Shown here: in pieces, positions 28,242-36,877 of the stretch | Numbering within the stretch: position 1 is the stretch's first letter | Layout: each line of letters begins with the position of its first letter | Source of the DNA: Prevotella melaninogenica ATCC 25845 | Lineage (GTDB): Bacteria; Bacteroidota; Bacteroidia; Bacteroidales; Bacteroidaceae | Reading direction: 5' to 3' | DNA: 64,000 nt | NCBI RefSeq assembly: GCF_000144405.1 | Contig: NC_014371.1 | Span: 682,001 to 746,000 of the forward strand | The notes under the pieces: generated by a model | Databases searched by the model: none | What the model was told of the DNA's origin: nothing | What the model saw: the letters and a program-made list of their open reading frames with translations, nothing else | Program-made: the position numbers and the translations under genes

Positions 28242-29433
28242 AAAGGACTAATCCCTTCAAATATTCGCCTTCTGGATGATAAATATTAATTGGATGATCA
28301 GCAGGCTGATGAATCTGATGCAGGATGCGCACCTTACGTCCAGCTTGTGCAGCAGCGGTGAAGACAGCCTGTCTGAAATTATCTTTAGTGACTACCTGCG
28401 AACAACTGAAGGTAAACAAGATTCCTCCCGGCTTAATCTTTTCAAATCCTTTGACGTTCAATCGGGTGTAACCACGCAAACCATTCTTCAATGCGTTACG
28501 ATGCTTTGCAAAGGCAGGTGGGTCAAGAATGATAAGATCATACTTACCATCGTTATCATCAAGATACTTAAAAGCATCCTCACAGATAGCCTCATGACGT
28601 GAATCATTAGGAAAGTTGAGTTCAATATTCTTATTCGTCAGTTCGATAGCCTTAGCCGAACTATCCACAGAATGTACCACTTCAGCCCCACCACGCATAG
28701 CATAAACAGAGAAACCACCCGTGTAACAGAACATATTCAGTACACTTCTTCCCTTTGCATAATACTCCAAGAGAGAGCGGTTCTCACGCTGATCGATAAA
28801 GAAACCCGTCTTCTGACCTTTCAACCAGTCGATATGAAACTTTAAGCCATTCTCAATCGCAATGTTATTGTCAGTATCTCCATAGATAAAACCATTCTCT
28901 TGACCAAGATCTGCCTTATAAGGAAGCGTTGTCTCGCTCTTATAATAGATGCTGTCCAACTTATCGCCCATCACTTTAACAAGAGCTTTCGCAATTACCT
29001 CACGGCATACGTGCATACCTACAGAATGGGCTTGCATAACGGCAGTCTTGCCATATATGTCAATAATCAATCCTGGAAGATTGTCGCCCTCACCATGAAC
29101 AAGACGGTAAGTTGTGTTTGGGAACAGTCCTGTTCCTGTTGATTCTTCTCGAATTACACCAATCGCCTGACGCACTTGAAGAGCCGCTTTCAAACGACTT
29201 TCCCAAAACTTATCATCTATCTTCACGTCGTGGAATGAGAGCACACGGATAGCAATAGAACCTATTTGGAAATGACCAACAGCAATAAACTTCTTGTCAT
29301 GCGTCATAACACGCACAATATCACCTTCCTCAAGTCCTTCTTCTATCTTGTTGATAGCACCTGAGAAGATCCATGGATGGAAGCGAAGAAGACTCTCTTC
29401 TTTGCCCCTTTTCAAATATACTTGCTTATACAT
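28231..29433 (-). CDS. Class I SAM-dependent rRNA methyltransferase (RlmI-like)
   Basis: The 400-aa protein has an N-terminal PUA domain (HPWIFSGAINKIEEG) followed by a linker domain and a Rossmann methyltransferase. NMFCYTGGFSVYAMRGGA is the SAM-binding loop, LIILDPPAFAK the catalytic motif and FSCSQVV a late conserved strand. This is the RlmI/YccW architecture, which makes 5-methylcytosine in 23S rRNA in E. coli. The exact target here is inferred, so no symbol is given. It sits between the exonuclease gene and tilS on the same strand; the family C array separates it from the exonuclease gene. Confidence 0.88.
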   Translation of the reverse strand: MYKQVYLKRGKEESLLRFHPWIFSGAINKIEEGLEEGDIVRVMTHDKKFIAVGHFQIGSIAIRVLSFHDVKIDDKFWESRLKAALQVRQAIGVIREESTGTGLFPNTTYRLVHGEGDNLPGLIIDIYGKTAVMQAHSVGMHVCREVIAKALVKVMGDKLDSIYYKSETTLPYKADLGQENGFIYGDTDNNIAIENGLKFHIDWLKGQKTGFFIDQRENRSLLEYYAKGRSVLNMFCYTGGFSVYAMRGGAEVVHSVDSSAKAIELTNKNIELNFPNDSRHEAICEDAFKYLDDNDGKYDLIILDPPAFAKHRNALKNGLRGYTRLNVKGFEKIKPGGILFTFSCSQVVTKDNFRQAVFTAAAQAGRKVRILHQIHQPADHPINIYHPEGEYLKGLVLYVE

Positions 29434-29480
29434 AAAGTTCCTTTTTAGAGTTTATTGGTTTCCACTTCTTGCCGATTAGC

Positions 29481-29568
29481 GAATTATTTTCATGAAGATA
29501 ATTATTTATTTACGTGAAAAGAAATCTTTTTCTTCATGAAAAAAAATATTTATCTTCACGATAATAAT
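29481..29568. repeat. 22-bp-period array, family C copy 2
   Basis: Four palindromic cores (TTTCATGAAG, TTACGTGAAA, CTTCATGAAA, CTTCACGATA) have their C residues at 29491, 29513, 29535 and 29557, exactly 22 nt apart. Both C copies open with the same GAATTATTTTCA and put the ACGTGA variant in unit 2, so they share an ancestor. Confidence 0.75.
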
Positions 29569-29581
29569 TTACATAGAGACG

Positions 29582-30247
29582 TTATTCTGATGTCACTTCT
29601 GGTGTAGGTTTCACCTTTGGAGGAACGACAACGAGTTCGTAATTACCACTATGTTTCAATTCATGCAGACGCTCATAGAGTTTGATACACGTCCAAGCAT
29701 CTGTAGAAGCATATATTTTCTGCTTATCACTTAATATCTCGTTCTCCCAATTAGATAATTGTTCACGTTTTGTTATACGCTCATGAAAGACATTTGCATA
29801 GAGTTTCTGAAGACTCATATCTTCAATACCTAACGACTTAACATAGTCTTGAAGGTCTATAAAATAACCCGGCTTGAAGTCGAGTCGCTGATGCAACATC
29901 AACATATCATCGCCCAAAGAGAGTCCCACTTTAGGCACTGTTGTATCTTCAAGAAAACGTTTAATACATTCAGGTACACCTATGAGATTCAATCGAAAGA
30001 GGAAACACACTTCATGGTCGCAGGCTTGCAAGAGTGCAACCTTACGACGTTGCCCTTTCTTAAAGACAGGACGTGTTTCCGTATCAATACCGATAATGTC
30101 CTTAGAAAGCAAATAATTAACTGCCTTCTCAGCTTCAGCTTCATTTAAGACAACAACAATCTTCCCGGGGAAAGTAACCCTTGGCAACTGTGATATTTTA
30201 CTCTTATCGAATCTATTGTATAATACTGTACTCATTTCGGATTGCAT
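29582..30247 (-). CDS. DnaQ-fold 3'-5' exonuclease (RNase D-like domain)
   Basis: The protein of about 221 aa is one DEDD exonuclease domain: GIDTETRP (motif I, metal-binding D and E), VGLSLGDDMLMLHQRL (motif II) and YASTDAWTCIKLYE (motif III, DEDDy type). It lacks the HRDC domains of full RNase D, so it is a stand-alone RNase D-like nuclease. Its preference for RNA or DNA is unknown. The start is uncertain: a -7 box at 30257-30264 excludes the longest frame, leaving ATG at 30247 or 30235. It is divergent from ftsK and precedes the methyltransferase and tilS genes. Confidence 0.85.
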   Translation of the reverse strand: MQSEMSTVLYNRFDKSKISQLPRVTFPGKIVVVLNEAEAEKAVNYLLSKDIIGIDTETRPVFKKGQRRKVALLQACDHEVCFLFRLNLIGVPECIKRFLEDTTVPKVGLSLGDDMLMLHQRLDFKPGYFIDLQDYVKSLGIEDMSLQKLYANVFHERITKREQLSNWENEILSDKQKIYASTDAWTCIKLYERLHELKHSGNYELVVVPPKVKPTPEVTSE

Positions 30248-30256
30248 ACTAACTTG

Positions 30257-30264
30257 CAAAATTA
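30257..30264 (-). promoter_or_regulatory. -7 box of the exonuclease gene
   Basis: TAATTTTG on the minus strand. It faces the ftsK -7 box 44 nt away in the same divergent gap. Confidence 0.45.
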
Positions 30265-30307
30265 AAAAAAAAGTTTGAAAAACGGCACTTATGTGGCACT
30301 AATTTAT

Positions 30308-30315
30308 TACTTTTG
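30308..30315 (+). promoter_or_regulatory. -7 box of ftsK
   Basis: TACTTTTG lies 23 nt upstream of the ftsK start; no clear -33 box. Confidence 0.45.
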
Positions 30316-30338
30316 CAAGTATAAAAGAATAGCGATAA

Positions 30339-32801
30339 ATGGCAAAGAAGAAAACAGAACATAAAAGAAAGACTTTCACCGAGGCGATCGGACTAAATAA
30401 CATTATTAACGACAAGACTGGATTTATTGCCGGACTTATCCTTTTATGCGTTGCTATCTATATCTGTGTAGCTTTTTTTAGCTATTTCAGTACAGGTGCA
30501 GCAGACCAAAGTTTAGTAACAGACCTTCGTCCTGGAGAGGTAGAAAACACAAGTAGAGTTTTCCAAAATGTATGCGGTTCACTCGGTGCAATCATCTCAT
30601 ACGGACTTATTTCCCGCTGTTTTGGTATTCCAGCCTTTATCATTCCAGCCTTCATTGCACTTTGTGGTCTCCGCATGATGGGAGCCTACAAAAAGCTGAA
30701 CCTAACGAAATGGTTCATGGGTATGGCTTTGGTAATGATATGGTCGTCTATTACTTTTGCCAAAGCACTTACCCCACTGATGGGTGACCAAGTCTATAAT
30801 CCAGGAGGAGACCATGGTGCTTTCTGTGTTCAATACATGGAAAACCTTGTTGGTACACCGGGATTAATCGCTATCTTAGTGATTATCATGTTGGCTTACC
30901 TCACTTATCTTACTTCCGAAACGATTACTGTCGTACGCAAGATGATTAACCCATTTGGTTATATTCGTGACAAGGTAAAGTTTACGGTGGTACATGATAG
31001 TAAGGGAGACAACACTGAAAACGTCTATGATGATGAGGTGGTTATTGAGGAAGAACCTGTAGAGCCAGCAGAATATGTTGACCCTACCCTCGCTGAACCT
31101 ATCGACTTGCCAACAGAGCCTGCAATCGTTCCACAAGAGCCAGACTCGCTCTATTCACCTAATGGTGGTGACAAGGCTAAGAATACAGCAGAGAAAGAAG
31201 GTCCAGGCTTTGAAGTTGAGGAGGAGAAAGTTGAGGAGAAAGCAAATAGCAAGACGCTTGCTAACAACAACCTTCCACTGACTCCTATCAATCCTCGTGA
31301 GCCATTTACAAAGTGGAAGTTCCCTTCACTTGACCTATTAAAGGAATATACTTCTGATTCTAAGACCAACTACGTTAGTCAAGAGGAATTAGAAGCAAAC
31401 AAAGACCGTATCATCAAGGTGTTAAACGACTTTGGTGTACAGATTCGTAGTATTCGCGCAACAGTCGGTCCAACGATTACTCTCTATGAAATTACACCTG
31501 CCCAGGGTGTTCGCATCTCTAAGATTAAGAACCTTGAAGATGATATTGCACTGAGTTTGGCGGCTATCGGTATCCGTATCATTGCTCCAATGCCAGGCAA
31601 GGGTACGATTGGTATTGAGGTACCAAATGCTAAGCCAAACATTGTGTCAATGTTCTCTATTCTGAACTCACGCAAGTTCCAAGACTCTACAATGGAGTTA
31701 CCAATCGCATTGGGTAAGACGATTACTAATGAGGTGTACATGGTCGACCTTGCTAAGATTCCTCACCTACTCGTTGCGGGTGCTACCGGACAGGGTAAGT
31801 CTGTCGGTCTGAATGCTATTATCACCTCCCTTCTTTATAAAAAGCATCCTAACGAGCTAAAGATTGTACTGGTTGACCCAAAGAAGGTAGAGTTCAGCGT
31901 TTACTCTCCTATAGCCAAACCATTCATGGCAGCTGTTGAGGAGAATGAAGATGAACCAATCATCACAGACGTTCAGAAGGTTGTAAAGACGCTGAAAGGT
32001 CTTTGTGTATTGATGGATGAGCGTTACGACTTACTGAAGGCGGCTCGTGTTAGAAATATAAAGGAATATAATCAGAAGTTCCTCAGACACGAACTGAACC
32101 CAGAAGAAGGCCATGAGTTCATGCCATACATCGTTGTCATCATTGATGAGTTTGGTGACTTGATTCTTACTGCGGGCAAGGAAGTGGAGATGCCTATCAC
32201 ACGTATCGCACAGTTGGCACGTGCTATCGGTATTCACATGATTATTGCAACCCAGCGACCAACAACAACAATTATCACTGGTAACATCAAAGCAAACTTC
32301 CCTGGACGTATTGCTTTCCGCGTTGGAGCGATGATGGACTCACGTATCATCCTCGACCGACCAGGTGCACAACAGCTTGTCGGACGTGGTGATATGCTTT
32401 ATCTCAATGGTGCTGACCCTGTTCGTGTGCAGTGTGCCTTTGTTGATACGCCTGAAGTAGAGAATATTACCAAGTTCATTGCTAATCAACCAGGTCCTGT
32501 TCGCCCATTGGAAATCCCAGAACCATTGTCTGAAGACGAAGCTGGAGGAGGTGGTGCACTGGATACTCACAACCTTGATCCATTGTTTGAGGAGGCTGCA
32601 CGTGCTATTGTTGTCAGCCAACAAGGTTCAACAAGTATGATTCAGCGTCGCCTGTCTATTGGTTACAACCGTGCTGGTCGACTGATGGATCAAATGGAGA
32701 AAGCAGGTATCGTTGGTGCAGCAAAGGGTTCAAAACCACGTGAGGTACTGATAAGTGACGAGGTAAGTCTTGATAATATGCTTACTATCCTCCGTGGATA
32801 A
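30339..32801 (+). CDS. ftsK: DNA translocase FtsK
   Basis: FtsK is the septal DNA pump that clears the chromosome terminus and activates dimer resolution at division. The 820-aa protein has about four transmembrane helices in the first 190 residues, an acidic E/P-rich linker (about 225-310), and the RecA-type motor with Walker A GATGQGKS near residue 480 and Walker B YIVVIIDEFGDL. A C-terminal winged-helix gamma domain (TSMIQRRLSIGYNRAGRLMDQ) is present, so DNA-sequence-guided translocation is expected. lolA-like follows after 44 nt, a common Bacteroidetes arrangement. Confidence 0.96.
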   Translation: MAKKKTEHKRKTFTEAIGLNNIINDKTGFIAGLILLCVAIYICVAFFSYFSTGAADQSLVTDLRPGEVENTSRVFQNVCGSLGAIISYGLISRCFGIPAFIIPAFIALCGLRMMGAYKKLNLTKWFMGMALVMIWSSITFAKALTPLMGDQVYNPGGDHGAFCVQYMENLVGTPGLIAILVIIMLAYLTYLTSETITVVRKMINPFGYIRDKVKFTVVHDSKGDNTENVYDDEVVIEEEPVEPAEYVDPTLAEPIDLPTEPAIVPQEPDSLYSPNGGDKAKNTAEKEGPGFEVEEEKVEEKANSKTLANNNLPLTPINPREPFTKWKFPSLDLLKEYTSDSKTNYVSQEELEANKDRIIKVLNDFGVQIRSIRATVGPTITLYEITPAQGVRISKIKNLEDDIALSLAAIGIRIIAPMPGKGTIGIEVPNAKPNIVSMFSILNSRKFQDSTMELPIALGKTITNEVYMVDLAKIPHLLVAGATGQGKSVGLNAIITSLLYKKHPNELKIVLVDPKKVEFSVYSPIAKPFMAAVEENEDEPIITDVQKVVKTLKGLCVLMDERYDLLKAARVRNIKEYNQKFLRHELNPEEGHEFMPYIVVIIDEFGDLILTAGKEVEMPITRIAQLARAIGIHMIIATQRPTTTIITGNIKANFPGRIAFRVGAMMDSRIILDRPGAQQLVGRGDMLYLNGADPVRVQCAFVDTPEVENITKFIANQPGPVRPLEIPEPLSEDEAGGGGALDTHNLDPLFEEAARAIVVSQQGSTSMIQRRLSIGYNRAGRLMDQMEKAGIVGAAKGSKPREVLISDEVSLDNMLTILRG

Positions 32802-32845
32802 CAAAGAATAAAAGTATAGGAAATCAGAATAAAAACGATAAAACA

Positions 32846-33460
32846 ATGAAACAGATTAAATATTTGCTATTGCTCGTAGCCATCTTTATGGCAAATAGTA
32901 TTTTCGCACAGAATGCTAATCAGGCTAAGGCTTGTATGGATAAAGCTGCAGCTAACATTTCTAATTTGGGTGGTTTTACGGCTCGCTTTGAACTTTCCAG
33001 ACCTGGTGCTGTAGGTAGAACTGCAGGTACTATTTCTGTGAAAGGTGTTAAGTTTATTGCCACAACGCCACAGACAACTGTATGGTTTAATGGAACAACA
33101 CAATGGTCATACATGAAGTCTACTGACGAAGTGAATGTTTCTACACCTACAGAAGCACAGCGTCTTTCAATGAACCCTTACGCATTGATGACATTGTATC
33201 GTCAGGGTTACAACCTTTCAATGACAAATGAAGGTGGTTCTTACGTGGTACACATGAAGGCAACCAACCCTAAACGCAATATTCCTGAGGCTTATGTAAC
33301 TGTAAACAAAGCCTATCAGCTACAAAAGATCAAGATTAAGCAGGCTAATAAGTGGACTACTATCACTGTTTCTGGTATTCAGCGCAAGAACCTTTCAGAC
33401 AATATCTTTACTTTCAACAAGAAGAACTATCCGTCTGCTGAGGTGATAGACTTGAGATAA
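32846..33460 (+). CDS. LolA-like outer membrane lipoprotein carrier
   Basis: The 204-aa protein has a cleavable signal peptide (ending NSIFAQ) and the single-domain fold expected of LolA: FTARFEL, GTISVKGVKF, TTVWFNGTTQWSY, then short strands to FTFNKKNYPSAEVIDLR. LolA shuttles lipoproteins across the periplasm from LolCDE. Bacteroidetes homologues downstream of ftsK are divergent, so the role rests on context plus fold pattern. The next gene starts at the base directly after its stop codon. Confidence 0.78.
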   Translation: MKQIKYLLLLVAIFMANSIFAQNANQAKACMDKAAANISNLGGFTARFELSRPGAVGRTAGTISVKGVKFIATTPQTTVWFNGTTQWSYMKSTDEVNVSTPTEAQRLSMNPYALMTLYRQGYNLSMTNEGGSYVVHMKATNPKRNIPEAYVTVNKAYQLQKIKIKQANKWTTITVSGIQRKNLSDNIFTFNKKNYPSAEVIDLR

Positions 33461-34960
33461 ATGACTTACTGGGAAGCTATACAAACATTACATAAGCACT
33501 TCTGCCTATCGGGTAGAAGAAATAAAATATGGCAAGCCAACAACGTAGCAAAGTACTTTTACTACGTGTTGGCTATTTTTCTTTGTTCTTATTTTGTATG
33601 GATAGGATGTGAATTGGCAGACCTCGTTATCGAGGATAATCTTGGCGGTTATCGTTTCATCTATGCCCTAATACCTGTGTTTCTGTTCATTGATTATCTT
33701 TTCAGATATACGACAGACCACCGATTACTGATGCATATCCGTCCTTACCTACTCTTACCGCTTCCCAAACATAGCTATACAGATTATCTGATTCTGCGAC
33801 AACTGATAGTTTTCAAGAATGTAAACCTTCTCTTTATCTGTATTCCCTTTGGTGTTAAAACAGTCATTCCAGAGTTGGGTGCATCGGCTATGATTGGTTA
33901 TACTGCAGGACTTTATCTCCTTCTACTTATCAATGGACAGTTCTTCCAATTTACACAAGTACTGACTGCACGTGGACTGTGGTATTGGCTCGTACCTATT
34001 CTTACCTATTTATTTATCGCCATAATAACTATCTTCTTCCCATCTCCACAAAGTTACCTCCAACGTTGGGCAGAGATTGGTAATGCAATGATAAGAGGAG
34101 AAGTGTGGATATATGCTGTAATGATATTGCTTCTAATAGGAATGATATTGCTAAATCGCAACGTCCTTGAGCATCGTATTCTCCAAGAGCAATACACAGC
34201 AGCACCAGTGAAACATGACAAAAATAGCATAAACCTTACTTTCTTCGACCGATTCAACCAGATTGGTGAGTATCTTAAGATTGAAGTGTGGGGTATTCTA
34301 CGCAACAAAAGACTCCGTTTGATCTTCTTTCTCAACACCTTTGGTATCTTTATCTTTAGTCTAATCACAGCCTTTGACCCAGAGAGTGACATGGTTAAGA
34401 TTAACGGCTTTGTCTACTATAGCTTTATCGTCTACGGACTAAGCTCACTCTCAAGAATCATGTGTTATGAAGGAAATTACTATGAATGCCTACTGATGCA
34501 GCGTAATAGTATCCAGAACCTTTTGCTTGCAAAGTATTATTTCTATACTGCCCTACTCTTAATACCGCTGCTCGCTTTCCTCCCTGTAGCTATAATTGGG
34601 AAGATAAGCTTTTGGACAATACTATCTTATGCCCTCTTTGCGGCTGGTGTCGCCTATCGTATTCTATTTCAAATGGCAATATATAATAAGGTAACATTCT
34701 CTATGCAAGCTACCCACACGGGCAAGAATGCGAATACTAACTATATACAACTCATCGTTACAATCATTACCATCATCAGTCCATTCCCAATTACCGCATT
34801 AGGTACATGGTGGCTAAACCAACCGATCCTCTCCAATACTATCCTCTCCCTCCTTGGTATCATCTTCATAACCACTCATCGTCGTTGGATTAGTAGTATC
34901 AGTCGAAAGATGAAAGACAACCAATACGAACAACTTGAAGGGTTTCAGAAGAGTAGATAA
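33461..34960 (+). CDS. Multi-pass membrane protein, DUF5687-like
   Basis: The 499-aa protein is strongly hydrophobic, with roughly a dozen membrane segments in two blocks (about 30-185 and 280-490) separated by a polar stretch (DKNSINLTFFDRFNQIGEYL). It resembles the Bacteroidetes DUF5687 family, related to ABC-2-type permeases, but no ABC ATPase gene is adjacent. The start ATG directly follows the lolA-like stop (TAAATG), so the two are translationally coupled. A role with the lipoprotein carrier at the envelope is inferred from this coupling only. Confidence 0.65.
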   Translation: MTYWEAIQTLHKHFCLSGRRNKIWQANNVAKYFYYVLAIFLCSYFVWIGCELADLVIEDNLGGYRFIYALIPVFLFIDYLFRYTTDHRLLMHIRPYLLLPLPKHSYTDYLILRQLIVFKNVNLLFICIPFGVKTVIPELGASAMIGYTAGLYLLLLINGQFFQFTQVLTARGLWYWLVPILTYLFIAIITIFFPSPQSYLQRWAEIGNAMIRGEVWIYAVMILLLIGMILLNRNVLEHRILQEQYTAAPVKHDKNSINLTFFDRFNQIGEYLKIEVWGILRNKRLRLIFFLNTFGIFIFSLITAFDPESDMVKINGFVYYSFIVYGLSSLSRIMCYEGNYYECLLMQRNSIQNLLLAKYYFYTALLLIPLLAFLPVAIIGKISFWTILSYALFAAGVAYRILFQMAIYNKVTFSMQATHTGKNANTNYIQLIVTIITIISPFPITALGTWWLNQPILSNTILSLLGIIFITTHRRWISSISRKMKDNQYEQLEGFQKSR

Positions 34961-35061
34961 AGAAAACAACTTTCCGTTAAAACCAAAACTAAAAAAGAGC
35001 AGTTAGACTGAGTAATCACTCACAACTTGCATCTTCTTCACCAACTTTTTACATAGTACTA
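34961..35061. other. Intergenic, nothing recognised
   Basis: Start of the gap before serS; the gap also contains a family B array (35062-35149), a featureless A+T-rich stretch (35150-35350) and the serS promoter. Confidence 0.4.
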
Positions 35062-35149
35062 AACATCAGCACCACATGTGTTAAGCATCAGCACCAAATG
35101 TGCGCAGCGTAAGCACCATATGTGCGCAGCCTCAACCCCACAATAAAAG
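35062..35149. repeat. 22-bp-period palindromic array, family B copy 4
   Basis: Four units start at 35062, 35084, 35106 and 35128. The first three carry CAGCACCACATGTG, CAGCACCAAATGTGCGC and AAGCACCATATGTGCGC; the fourth is decayed. This is the cleanest B copy and defines the unit as (A)GCnTnAGCACCAnATGTGCG. Confidence 0.85.
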
Positions 35150-35350
35150 TACTAAAAATAAGATGAACTTTAGGGTGAATAGAACCGCCAAATAACAATG
35201 AATAAGGTGACAAGAGGAATACTTATAAACCAAGCATAGCCAATATAATCTAAGAAACTCTTCTCTTAACAGGAAAATATCTACAATCATTAGAAAAACA
35301 ACTATAGTTAATTCAACTCAACACAGAACAAAATAAGTAATATAAATGTT

Positions 35351-35381
35351 TTTGACTTATAGAAGTTTTTTCGTAACTTTG
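35351..35381 (+). promoter_or_regulatory. Promoter of serS
   Basis: TTTG (35351-35354) is followed after 19 nt by TAACTTTG (35374-35381), a full consensus match, giving a leader of about 30 nt. Confidence 0.75.
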
Positions 35382-35417
35382 CTCTCAGAAACAAATTAAA
35401 ATAAAGATTAGAACGTT

Positions 35418-36707
35418 ATGCTTACATTAAAGCTCATCAGTGAAGAAACTGAACGCGTCATCAAAGGACTGGAGAAGAAACACTTCAAAGGTGCACGTGA
35501 GGCAGTTGAGAAAGTATTGGAATATGACCGTTTGCGTCGTGAGACTCAGCAGAAGCTTGACACAAACAAGCAGCAGCAGAATCAGCTCTCGAAGCAGATT
35601 GGTGGACTGATGAAAGAAGGAAAGAAAGACGAAGCTGACAAGATAAAGGAAGAGGTAGCATTATTAAAATCTTCTGACAAGGCTCTTCAAGAGATAATGG
35701 ATATGGCTCAGAAGGATATGACAGACGTGTTACTGACAATTCCTAACATCCCTAACGAGATTGTACCTGAAGGTAAGGATGCTGAGGATAATGTTGTTGT
35801 AAAGGAAGGGGGCGAGAAGCCAAACCTACCTGCTGACGCATTGTGCCACTGGGACTTGCTGAAGAAGTTTAACTTGGTAGATTTCGATCTTGGTGTGAAG
35901 ATTACTGGTGCTGGTTTCCCACTCTATATCGGTAAGATGGCACGCTTCCAACGTGCCTTAGAGGCATTCTTCCTCGATGAAGCTCGTAAGAGTGGCTACT
36001 TGGAAGTACAGCCACCATTGGTAGTAAATCAGGAGTCTGGTCAGGCTACTGGTCAGTTGCCAGATAAGGAGGGACAGATGTATCATGCTAATCTTGACGA
36101 CCTCTATCTCATCCCAACAGCTGAGGTTCCTGTTACAAATATCTTCCGTGACGAGATTCTCAACGAGCAAGACCTGCCTATTAAACGTTGTGCTTACTCT
36201 GCTTGTTTCCGTCGTGAGGCTGGTAGCTATGGTAAGGACGTACGTGGTTTGAACCGCTTACACCAGTTTGATAAGGTTGAGATTGTACGTATCGATAAGC
36301 CAGAGCACTCTTATCAGTCATTGGATGAGATGTTAGACCACGTTGAAGGTCTTTTAAAGAAGCTTGAATTGCCTTATCACATCCTCCGTCTTTGCGGTGG
36401 AGACATTAGCTTCACAGCTGCTCTCTGCTATGACTTTGAGGTGTGGAGTGCTGCACAAGAGCGTTGGTTGGAGGTTTCAAGCGTTTCAAACTTCGAAAGC
36501 TATCAGGCAAATCGTCTGCATTGTCGTTTCCGTCATGCCGAAGATAAGAAGATTGAACTCTGCCATACATTGAATGGTTCAGCCCTTGCTCTGCCACGTA
36601 TCGTTGCAGCTATCATCGAGAACAACCAGACCCCAGAGGGTATTCGTGTACCAAAGGTACTCGTTCCTTACTGTGGTTTCGAGATGCTCGACGACAAGAT
36701 GGACTAA
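35418..36707 (+). CDS. serS: Serine--tRNA ligase
   Basis: SerRS charges tRNA-Ser and tRNA-Sec with serine. The 429-aa class II synthetase has a long N-terminal antiparallel coiled-coil arm (about 25-105, rich in K/E/Q) that contacts the tRNA variable arm, then the catalytic domain with motif 2 CFRREAGSYGKD, VEIVRIDKPE and motif 3 NGSALALPRIVAAIIEN. Length and motifs are standard. It has its own promoter, and a G/C-rich hairpin follows the stop. Confidence 0.96.
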   Translation: MLTLKLISEETERVIKGLEKKHFKGAREAVEKVLEYDRLRRETQQKLDTNKQQQNQLSKQIGGLMKEGKKDEADKIKEEVALLKSSDKALQEIMDMAQKDMTDVLLTIPNIPNEIVPEGKDAEDNVVVKEGGEKPNLPADALCHWDLLKKFNLVDFDLGVKITGAGFPLYIGKMARFQRALEAFFLDEARKSGYLEVQPPLVVNQESGQATGQLPDKEGQMYHANLDDLYLIPTAEVPVTNIFRDEILNEQDLPIKRCAYSACFRREAGSYGKDVRGLNRLHQFDKVEIVRIDKPEHSYQSLDEMLDHVEGLLKKLELPYHILRLCGGDISFTAALCYDFEVWSAAQERWLEVSSVSNFESYQANRLHCRFRHAEDKKIELCHTLNGSALALPRIVAAIIENNQTPEGIRVPKVLVPYCGFEMLDDKMD

Positions 36708-36715
36708 AAAATACA

Positions 36716-36739
36716 GCCCCTCCCTTAAAAAGGAGGGGC
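36716..36739 (+). terminator. Hairpin after serS, CCCCTCC/GGAGGGG type
   Basis: GCCCCTCC (36716-36723) pairs with GGAGGGGC (36732-36739) across an A-rich loop, 8 nt after the stop. No T-run follows. The same palindrome core recurs inside the next gene at 37678-37694. Confidence 0.6.
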
Positions 36740-36877
36740 ATCATTACCGCGAACAACTAATAAAACAACAAAAGCTACTTACCCTTATCAATCTTTTATA
36801 CGACTCTTTACAATAGAAGAACACCCAAAGTATAAAGAACACATAGGGTCAGTACTTTTAATATCTATTACCACTCC

